From Mesorhizobium_G sp049840935 (GTDB lineage: Bacteria > Pseudomonadota > Alphaproteobacteria > Rhizobiales > Rhizobiaceae): 64,000 nucleotides of DNA. The stretch covers positions 62,001 to 126,000 of the forward strand of contig JASGJA010000029.1 in assembly GCA_049840935.1 (NCBI GenBank), in the 5' to 3' direction. Each line of letters opens with the position of its first letter. The first letter of the stretch is position 1. The notes beneath the pieces are model-generated. The model did no database searches. It had not been told where the DNA came from and worked only from the letters and a program-made list of their open reading frames with translations. The position numbers and the translations under genes were made by a program. Positions 57,503-64,000 of this stretch are shown in pieces.

Positions 57503-58679
57503 ATGTTGACCAAACGCCGCACAAACGCTCCCGGCCGGCCAGAAGACGGTCCGGTCGTTGCCTCCCGGCAAGAGGGCGGCGTGCTTTCCATCGAACTGTC
57601 GGGAATTTGGTCCGACACGCCGTGTTGGCAAGGTGGACGACCAGATGCGCGCACTTCAATCCGCTAAGGGTGTGGAACGGGTGGAGATCGATATTTCCGG
57701 CATCGGTCGCATCGATACAGCCGGTGCGTGGATCGTGGACCGTCTCACGCAGGCGTTTCGTGAGCGCAAGATACCGGTTTCCATGTCCGGGGCGGACAAG
57801 GACGACACCATCCTGTTGGACGCTGTCGAACCGGCGGCGGAATCAAAAGACGACTCGAAGCCGGAGCCAAAGCCTTTCATTTTGATCCGCGTGCTGGAGA
57901 GCATAGGGCGCTCTGTTTACAGCGTTCGTGATGATGTTCTCGCGTCGCTCTATATTCTCGGCGCGACCATTCGCGGCGGGCAGATGAAGGCCGGGCGCGG
58001 CCAGTCCATCAACTTCACCGCCATTGTGCACCAGATTGATCGGATGGGCGTCGGAGCTATTCCGGTTGTAGTGCTCATGTCGGCAATCGTTGGTGCAATC
58101 ATTGCCCAGCAAGGCGCATTCCAGTTGCGCTATTTCGGCGCTGACATCTTCGTGGTCGATCTGGTCGGCATTCTCGTTCTGCGCGAACTCGGCGTCCTCA
58201 TGACTGCAATCATGGTCGCCGGTCGATCCGGCAGCGCAATCACTGCTGAAATCGGCTCCATGAAGATGCGCGAGGAAGTTGACGCTCTCACCGTCATTGG
58301 CCTCAATCCCGTTGGCGTGCTTGTTTTCCCGCGTCTCGTTGCGCTTGTCATTTCGCTGCCGCTGCTCACGGTCATTGCGAATTTTGCAGCGCTTGGGGGC
58401 GCGATATTCGTAAGTTGGGCCTATGTCGATATTCCACCCACGGCATTTATCGATAGATTGCGTGCTGCCATTGATGTCTCAACCATCGCTGTTGGTCTGG
58501 TCAAAGCACCATTCATGGCAATCACAATTGGCATTCTTGCTTCGGTTGAGGGCTTGAAGGTGGGCGGCAGCGCGGAATCGCTTGGCCGTCAGGTCACGAG
58601 TTCGGTCGTGAAATCCATTTTCGTCGTTGTCATCATGGACGGCTTGTTCGCCATGTTCTTCGCCACAATCAACTTCTAG
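57503..58679 (+). CDS. mlaE: STAS-MlaE lipid-transport permease, with one apparent frameshift
   Basis: The permease of an Mla-type ABC lipid transporter; about 391 residues after correction. An N-terminal STAS domain starts at ATG 57503 (MLTKRRTNAPGR, AAGAGG ahead) and reads GGVLSIELSGIWSD, then in the next frame KGVERVEIDISGIGRIDTAGAW. The break is between about 57604 and 57622; removing one base rejoins the domain. The MlaE part has the usual six-helix core, with AIVGAIIAQQGAFQLRYFGADIFVVDLVGILVLRELGVLMTAIMVAGRSGSAITAEIGSM (the EQ-loop region contacting the ATPase). It forms an operon with mlaF (8 bases away), mlaD and an auxiliary lipoprotein. Confidence 0.9.
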
Positions 58680-58687
58680 GGCGAACG

Positions 58688-59503
58688 ATGGCAGCGACAC
58701 AGGAAGCTACCGATATTTCCGAAGAGCGGCACGCGCATGAAGTAATCCTTTCCGCGCGTGACATTACCGTTGCGTTCGGCGAAAAGGTTGTCCTGAAAAA
58801 CTTGAACCTCGATATTTATCGTGGCGAAATTCTGGGTTTTGTCGGCGGTTCTGGCACGGGCAAATCTGTGCTGATGCGCACAATCCTAGGCTTGAACCGC
58901 AAGCAGGCGGGCACCGTGAAAGTGTTCGGCATCGACGTCGACAAAGCCACGCCGGAAGAAAAGATGGCCATCGACATGCGCATGGGCGTGCTTTTTCAGC
59001 ACGGCGCACTTTTTTCGGCACTTACCGTGCTCGAAAACGTTCAGGTTCCGATGCGGGAATATCTGGACCTTCCAAAGAAGCTGATGGACGAACTGGCAAT
59101 GCTCAAGATCGAGCTTGTCGGCCTGCCGCGTGATGCTGGTCCAAAGTTCCCGTCAGAGCTTTCCGGCGGCATGATCAAGCGCGCGGCTCTTGCGCGTGCG
59201 CTCGCGCTCGATCCTGATCTTGTATTTCTCGATGAGCCGACATCCGGCCTCGATCCCATCGGCGCGGCGGAGTTTGACGAGCTTGTCATAAAGCTGCGCG
59301 ACACGCTTGGCCTGACCGTTTATATGGTCACGCATGACCTCGACAGTCTTTTCACGGCCTGTGACCGTATCGCAGTCCTCGGCGACAAGCGTGTCCTCGT
59401 TCAGGGAACCATCGAAGACATGCTGAAAAGTGAGGAGCCGTGGGTAAAATCCTATTTCAGAGGCAAGCGGGCTCGACATCTCGACTTGCGGCATAGAGCT
59501 TAG
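58688..59503 (+). CDS. mlaF: Mla-type ABC transporter ATP-binding protein
   Basis: A 271-residue ABC ATPase that energises the MlaE permease. Walker A is GGSGTGKSVLM, the Q-loop is in RMGVLFQHGALFSALTVLENV, the signature is LSGGMIKRAALARALA (an LSGG variant typical of MlaF) and Walker B is DLVFLDEPTSGLDP, with the switch His in TVYMVTHDLDS. The phospholipid-transport subgroup is inferred from the neighbours. ATG 58688 has AGGGCGA ahead. It lies between mlaE and mlaD with gaps under ten bases. Confidence 0.95.
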   Translation: MAATQEATDISEERHAHEVILSARDITVAFGEKVVLKNLNLDIYRGEILGFVGGSGTGKSVLMRTILGLNRKQAGTVKVFGIDVDKATPEEKMAIDMRMGVLFQHGALFSALTVLENVQVPMREYLDLPKKLMDELAMLKIELVGLPRDAGPKFPSELSGGMIKRAALARALALDPDLVFLDEPTSGLDPIGAAEFDELVIKLRDTLGLTVYMVTHDLDSLFTACDRIAVLGDKRVLVQGTIEDMLKSEEPWVKSYFRGKRARHLDLRHRA

Positions 59504-59510
59504 ATTTTCG

Positions 59511-60596
59511 ATGGAAACCAGAGCAAATTACGTAATTGTCGGCCTGTTCACGGTGCTCGCCGTGTTGGGTGCGTTCCTGTTTGTCTATTGGACCGCCGCA
59601 GTCAGCGATAAGGGCGAACTGACCTTGCTGCGTTTCCGCATTCCAGGTTCCGCGTCGGGTCTGGGTCGTGGCAGCGTCGTGCTGTTCAACGGCGTGCGCG
59701 TTGGCGAGGTGCAGACTGTCTATATTGATCGCGCCAATCCATCCGCCGCTATTGCCGATGCGATGGTTGACCGGCGCACGCCCGTCACACGCTCCACGCA
59801 GGCCGTTATCGGACTGGCCGGTCTGACGGGTACTGCAAACATTGAAATGAAGGGCGGCAGCTTGCAGGAGCCGAACCTGTTCACCGAGGCGGATGAGCAG
59901 AACAAGGTGCCGGAAGTCACCGCCAGCCCGTCAGCGGTTACAAACCTGCTGCAAACCGCGCAGGAGATTTTAACCCGAACGGACAAGGTTCTGGTTGAGC
60001 TTGAGGGCTTCACCAAAGACGTGCGCCCCGAACTCCAGAAAACTGCAGAGAATGCGCGCAAGTTCTCCGATGCGCTGGCAAACAATTCGGAAGGCGTCGA
60101 CAAGTTCCTCGGCAGCGTTTCAAACCTTGCTGACGAACTCTCCGGCGTTTCGCAAAAGCTGGATGGCACGCTCAAGGCGGCGGAAGAAATCGTCAAGGCA
60201 ATCGATAAGAACAAGGTTTCTGATGTCGTGACCAATGTCGATATCTTCACGAAGAATCTGACCGAGACCGGCAAGAAGTTCGATACGGTTGTGACCAAGG
60301 TCGACAATCTGCTGGGGTCTGGCGATGCGCAGGGCGTGATGGTTCAGATCAACGATACGCTTAAGGCATATCGGCAGGTTGCGGATACGCTCAACTCGAA
60401 GTTGGGGACGATCACCGATGGATTGGCTCGATTTTCGGGGCAGGGGTTGCGTGATGCCGAAGCACTCATCAATGATGCTCGCCGGTCGGTTAATCGCATC
60501 GAGCAGGCGATTTCCGATCTTGAGCGCAATCCGCAGCGCATTCTTGGCGGCGGTGATGGCGAAGTAAGACGTTATGACGGGAGAGCGCGTCGATGA
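59511..60596 (+). CDS. mlaD: MCE-domain lipid-binding protein
   Basis: A 361-residue periplasmic protein with an N-terminal membrane anchor (ANYVIVGLFTVLAVLGAFLFVYW). An MCE domain covers about residues 40-130, with FRIPGSASGLGRGSVVLFNGVRVGEVQTVYID and GLTGTANIEMKGG. A long alpha-helical tail follows (QTAQEILTRTDKVLVELEGF to IDKNKVSDVVTNV), which forms coiled-coil barrels in related proteins and could span the periplasm. It binds phospholipid for the MlaEF core. The tail is much longer than in E. coli MlaD and resembles PqiB-like or MCE proteins. It is third in the operon. Confidence 0.92.
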   Translation: METRANYVIVGLFTVLAVLGAFLFVYWTAAVSDKGELTLLRFRIPGSASGLGRGSVVLFNGVRVGEVQTVYIDRANPSAAIADAMVDRRTPVTRSTQAVIGLAGLTGTANIEMKGGSLQEPNLFTEADEQNKVPEVTASPSAVTNLLQTAQEILTRTDKVLVELEGFTKDVRPELQKTAENARKFSDALANNSEGVDKFLGSVSNLADELSGVSQKLDGTLKAAEEIVKAIDKNKVSDVVTNVDIFTKNLTETGKKFDTVVTKVDNLLGSGDAQGVMVQINDTLKAYRQVADTLNSKLGTITDGLARFSGQGLRDAEALINDARRSVNRIEQAISDLERNPQRILGGGDGEVRRYDGRARR

Positions 60597-60645
60597 TGCG
60601 CGGGCGGTGTGAGGGCACCGCGACCAAGTGGGGATTGAGTAAGGG

Positions 60646-61245
60646 ATGAGAGTTTCGATCCGAGCGATGGCGACCGTTGTCGCGCTTTCCCTTTCCGTTT
60701 CCGGCTGCGCTTTGCTGGGCGGCAAGGCAAAACCGCTTGATACGTATGAGCTGACGGCTCCGGGCGCAGACAAGGGCCGGGCGCGCCGTGGGGTGCAAAT
60801 CCTCATCACCGAGCCTTCAGCGTTGAAAGCGCTCGACAGCCAAAACATTGTTATCAAGCCGCAGGCTGGTTCAATCGAGTATCTTGGCGGTGCGCAATGG
60901 GCGGATCGACTTCCGAAAGTCATTCAGGCACGGCTCGCTGAGACGTTCCAGAAGTCCGGCCAATTCGCAGGTGTTGGCAAGCCGGGCGAGGGGCTCGCAA
61001 TTGACTATCAGGTTGTTACGGAAATCCGCGCTTTCAATATCCGGCTCGATGGCCAGCAGCGTGCACATGTGACGCTGTTCGTGCGCATCCTGAATGACCG
61101 CAACGGCGTTGTCCGCGCCGCGCGCGTGTTCGAGGCCGATGCTTTCGTCAGTGGTTCGGGCAATAATGCTTATGTCGATGCGCTGGATGCCGCATTTGGC
61201 AAAGCTGCAACCGATATCGTTAGCTGGACAGCTTCGATTATCTAA
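60646..61245 (+). CDS. ABC-type transport auxiliary lipoprotein (PqiC/ABC_trans_aux family)
   Basis: A 199-residue lipoprotein. The signal AMATVVALSLSVSGC has Cys20 as lipidation site. The mature part contains KPLDTYELTAPG and RRGVQILITEPSALKALDSQNIVIKP, then RLPKVIQARLAETFQKSGQF, the pattern of the ABC-transport auxiliary lipoproteins that partner MCE systems at the outer membrane. The start ATG 60646 follows TAAGGG. It is the fourth gene of the mla set (49 bases after mlaD). The family assignment is by sequence pattern; the name PqiC is the nearest known example. Confidence 0.85.
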   Translation: MRVSIRAMATVVALSLSVSGCALLGGKAKPLDTYELTAPGADKGRARRGVQILITEPSALKALDSQNIVIKPQAGSIEYLGGAQWADRLPKVIQARLAETFQKSGQFAGVGKPGEGLAIDYQVVTEIRAFNIRLDGQQRAHVTLFVRILNDRNGVVRAARVFEADAFVSGSGNNAYVDALDAAFGKAATDIVSWTASII

Positions 61246-61270
61246 AATCGTTTTATCAAATGGCGTGGTT

Positions 61271-61295
61271 TGACCTGCCTATCACAGGCAGGTCA
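61271..61295. terminator. Hairpin between convergent mla operon and repeat-protein gene
   Basis: TGACCTGCCT (61271-61280) and AGGCAGGTCA (61286-61295) form a perfect 10-bp stem with a 5-base loop in the 90-base space between the two convergent stops. No strong T-run follows on either strand, though the minus strand continues through AAACCACG. It probably acts as a bidirectional terminator. Confidence 0.55.
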
Positions 61296-61335
61296 GGGGT
61301 GACGATTGCCCGAGATGGGCAACCGTCCGAGACGC

Positions 61336-64000
61336 TTACGCCAGCCGTCCTGACGCATGTGCCAACATGATGTACGCCTTGCCAGTATCGGACATCTCGT
61401 AATTGCGCACTTTCAGTTTGCCGCCTTCTGTACGGCTGACACGATCCAGCAAACGCTCGAAGTCGTCGCAATACCGATCAACCGCTGTACGGAAACCTTC
61501 GTCGCGGCGATACTTGTCTGCTACCTCGTCGAAAATCTGCTGGCCGCGCAATGTATAAAGTCTGCGCGAAACATCCAACGCGCGATTGGCCTCACGACGC
61601 TCCCAGATCTCGCTCAGCGTCTCTGTATCGATTGACTTGGCAATGTCCTTGGCCAGCGAGCCCAGCGTGTTGTCCAACCGCGCTGCTGGTGCTGGCGCGA
61701 CCACTTCCACACGTGGTGCGGTCTTCACCTCGCCTGCCGGCACTGCGGGAGCCGGTGCCGGGGCGGGCGCAGGTGTCGGCGCTACGCGCGGCTTTGGCTG
61801 AGGCGCATCAATAATCGAACCACGTAGCGGCAGCTTCACTTCCTCAGGCGCGCTGGGCGTCGCAAAGCGTTCGGCCAATCGCGTTTCGGAATTGGAGACC
61901 GGGCGACGTATCACAGAGCGTTCGGGATCGCTGACGTCGATCGTCCGGCCCGATTGCACGACAATCGCAGACAGTTCCTTCAATGCGTTGATCTGTTCCG
62001 TCACGGCGCGGCGGATCGCGCTGGTGGATTCACGTGCTTCGACAGGCATGTCCACAATGCCCTTCTTCAGCGCATTGCGCGTGTCGTCTAGCTCATGTCG
62101 GATCGTTTCCGAAACCTTGCGAAGTTCGTCAGTCGCATCTGCAAAACGCTGAGTAGCTCCATCGATCACCGATGAAAGCGACTTCTGGATACTGGCCGTT
62201 GTTTCCTGCGCGCGGCCTTCGGCCTGTGCAAACGAATTCAGCACCAAGCCCTCAAATGACTTCATGATCTTTTCGATGTCTTCCGACTTCTTCACCAGCC
62301 CAACCGCGAGGTCTTCCAGCGCACTCTGACGGTCGCCGAGTGTCGTAACCAGATTGCTTTGCGCCGAACCGAGCAAATCACTCGCCGATGACAGTAGCTT
62401 GCTGTGTTCGTCAAACCGGCTGGCGATACCTGCTACTGCCTTCAACGTTTCCGAAGTCATGGTGGTGAGGCGTGTCGTGTTGGAATCCAGCAGGCGCGCC
62501 GAGCTTGCAAATGTCTGCGCGGCGCGCTCCGTCGAAGCCGCAAACGCCTGTGTCGTTTCGTTCAGGCGGCGGTCAACGGTGTCGAGGCTCTGTTCGGCCA
62601 ACCCTGCCAGTTCGGAAAGCTGGCGGTTAGAATCCACAACCTTGGCAACTGTCTGATCAACGGTCTGCGTAATCCGAGAACGAGTTTCCGACGCCGCGGC
62701 CAGCGCCACATTGGCTTGTCCTTCGAGCGCCTGAACAAACTCGGCGTTTTCTGCGCGCAACCGTTGTGTCGCTTTTTCGGCAGCCACTTCGATACTGCGT
62801 TCCAACTCGCTTCCGCCAGCCGTAAAGCGCTCGGCGAGGGGACGTGCCGTCTCGTCGAGAATGCGTATCATCTCGGAGGAACGTGATCCCAGAACCTCAT
62901 TGAGTTCGCGCGTATTGTCACCGAGCGTACGGGCCGCTTCGTTCGTGGTTTCCGTGATGTGCTTGCCGACAGCGGAGAACGTATCCGCAATAACATTGGC
63001 ACGCTGCGAAAGCTTCGCTTCGCTTGTCGCGAAATCCTGCTCAATCGTGCTGCGCACGTCCGCTGCCGCCTGCGAGAGACGTGCCTCGGCCTGTGCGACA
63101 TCTTCCGAAATGCGGATGACCGCCTGATCGGAAGTCTGTGCCAATCGCTGCTCGGCAGAAGCCAGCGCGTCGCCGATGTTGCGGGCCCGGCGTTCGAGTT
63201 CTTGCGCCGTCTCGCCTGTGCGGCGGACAAGGAGGCTGTCTGTCTGTTCAAACAATTCGCCAAACTGCGCGGCTCTTTGATCCAAAGCAGTTGCCAGCGT
63301 ATCCGCACGATCCGCAATCTTGCGATCCGCGTCGTCAAAGAGACGAGCGACCTCGCCGGCCCTCGATCCAAGTTCGGCAGCCGTCTCGCCGGTGCGCGAC
63401 ACGATACGGTTTTCGGCCTGTTCGAGGATCTTCGCGATATCCTCAGTTTTCTGGCTGAGCTCGGCAGAAGTCTGATGCGTGCGTGCGACGATGCGCTGTT
63501 CCGTCTCGAAGAAGATATTCGCGACGTCCGAGGCGCGCGCGGAAAGCTGATCGGCTCCCGCGGAAATATTCGAAGCGAGCAGGTTGTCGGCGCGTTCGAA
63601 CATAGCTTTCAGTTCGTCCGCGCGAGCGGATAGCGCATCGGCAGAGGTGCTTACGCGTTCCGATATCCTGCCGTCGGCGTTTTCAAACAACTGCACAATC
63701 TCGATAGCGCGCTGGGCGAGGGCGCTCGCGTTTTCAATCGCGCGTGCTGCCAGCTTGCGGTCGCCATCGTCGAACAAACGTTCGATCTCAGCCGCGCGAG
63801 CCTGCGCGCCACGTCCAGTTTCGTCCGCGCGCGCGGCGATAACCTCATCCGCCCGTTCGAACACTTCGCCGATACGCTGCGCGCGGTCGGTAATGTGGTC
63901 GGCAGCTTCCTCGGCGCGCGCCGTAATGCCCTGCAGGCTGTCGATTGCACGATCCGAAATGCGGCGGTCGGCATCCTCGAATGCGCGTGCGATTTCCTCT
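61336..64000 (-). CDS. Giant coiled-coil protein with 29-residue repeats, C-terminal part ('kinesin-like' family of Hyphomicrobiales); 5' end outside window
   Basis: An incomplete protein of at least 887 residues. The open frame continues through the right edge, so the GTG at 63864 is not a true start. The visible N-terminal part is nine tandem 29-residue units (63891 down to 63109), each reading roughly x-x-RA-x-x-I-x-x-LF-x-x-AD-x-x-I-x-x-R. More helical units without strict period follow to about 62200, then an Ala/Pro-rich linker (about 61880-61690) and a conserved C-terminal domain (LSEIWERREANRALDVSRRLYTL to YIMLAHASGRLA). Long proteins of this build are called kinesin- or apolipoprotein-like in Brucella and Agrobacterium annotations; no motor domain is seen. 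The role is unknown; a cell-envelope or polarity scaffold is speculation. Confidence 0.85.
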   Translation of the reverse strand, partial: EEIARAFEDADRRISDRAIDSLQGITARAEEAADHITDRAQRIGEVFERADEVIAARADETGRGAQARAAEIERLFDDGDRKLAARAIENASALAQRAIEIVQLFENADGRISERVSTSADALSARADELKAMFERADNLLASNISAGADQLSARASDVANIFFETEQRIVARTHQTSAELSQKTEDIAKILEQAENRIVSRTGETAAELGSRAGEVARLFDDADRKIADRADTLATALDQRAAQFGELFEQTDSLLVRRTGETAQELERRARNIGDALASAEQRLAQTSDQAVIRISEDVAQAEARLSQAAADVRSTIEQDFATSEAKLSQRANVIADTFSAVGKHITETTNEAARTLGDNTRELNEVLGSRSSEMIRILDETARPLAERFTAGGSELERSIEVAAEKATQRLRAENAEFVQALEGQANVALAAASETRSRITQTVDQTVAKVVDSNRQLSELAGLAEQSLDTVDRRLNETTQAFAASTERAAQTFASSARLLDSNTTRLTTMTSETLKAVAGIASRFDEHSKLLSSASDLLGSAQSNLVTTLGDRQSALEDLAVGLVKKSEDIEKIMKSFEGLVLNSFAQAEGRAQETTASIQKSLSSVIDGATQRFADATDELRKVSETIRHELDDTRNALKKGIVDMPVEARESTSAIRRAVTEQINALKELSAIVVQSGRTIDVSDPERSVIRRPVSNSETRLAERFATPSAPEEVKLPLRGSIIDAPQPKPRVAPTPAPAPAPAPAVPAGEVKTAPRVEVVAPAPAARLDNTLGSLAKDIAKSIDTETLSEIWERREANRALDVSRRLYTLRGQQIFDEVADKYRRDEGFRTAVDRYCDDFERLLDRVSRTEGGKLKVRNYEMSDTGKAYIMLAHASGRLA

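Noticed and set aside
57426..57659. N-terminal extension of the dipeptide epimerase
   Set aside because: It runs through the start of the divergent STAS-MlaE gene and has no enolase-family residues; ATG 57425 is the natural start.

Overview
The window is about 64 kb of ordinary-composition chromosome from an alphaproteobacterium of the order Hyphomicrobiales, most like the Brucellaceae/Phyllobacteriaceae. The basis is protein style throughout: RpoB/RpoC, ParE, a long-tailed RNase E, the aroQ-accB-accC-aat block, DUF2336 and DUF1345 proteins, a gcvTHP operon behind a tandem glycine riboswitch, and a giant repeat protein of the type called 'kinesin-like' in Brucella. No phage, insertion sequence, CRISPR array or integrative element is visible. 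Genus and species cannot be fixed from sequence alone.

Layout. 1-6.8 kb: the 3' end of rpoB, then rpoC and a strong terminator. 6.9-15.1 kb: metabolic and envelope genes (an LhgO-like flavoprotein, a Gfo/Idh/MocA sugar dehydrogenase, a Cds1-like PLP enzyme, an OmpA lipoprotein, a secreted unknown, a nitroreductase, a CitE/MaoC pair, a DUF2336 protein). 15.2-23.2 kb: parE, a GGDEF cyclase, and gcvT-gcvH-gcvP with their riboswitch. 23.5-27.1 kb: an autotransporter and a DUF1345 membrane protein. 27.2-39.4 kb: pccA, dnaE, then the leftward dsb-like, aroQ, accB, accC, aat run, an M48 protease and an aminotransferase. 39.4-46.6 kb: rne, amiC and mrcA. 46.6-49.1 kb: cutC, three small genes and tRNA-Leu(TAA). 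49.2-57.4 kb: a leftward block of dipeptide epimerase, SDR, dctB, dctD, tctC, tctB, tctA, which looks like a sensed and regulated tripartite carboxylate uptake unit with its metabolic enzymes. 57.5-61.2 kb: a Mla-type lipid transporter (STAS-MlaE, MlaF, MlaD, auxiliary lipoprotein). 61.3-64 kb: the 3' part of the giant coiled-coil repeat protein, which runs off the window.

The most unusual property is technical but biologically informative. At least ten single-base frame breaks interrupt otherwise intact genes, including the essential rpoC (twice), rne and probably mrcA, so most cannot be real mutations. All but one are apparent +1 insertions. At five of them (rpoC x2, autotransporter, amiC, tctA), removing the extra base both restores the protein and recreates a GANTC site, the target of the alphaproteobacterial CcrM methylase; a sixth could fit. 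The simplest reading is systematic base-calling error at methylated GANTC and in homopolymers. Downstream users should treat these genes as intact.

I found no convincing new defence or mobile system. The best biological leads are the 29-residue-repeat protein at the right edge, the DctBD/Tct/SDR/epimerase unit (with an ATT-like dctB start and a GAFPGA variant in DctD), and a small secreted four-cysteine protein.
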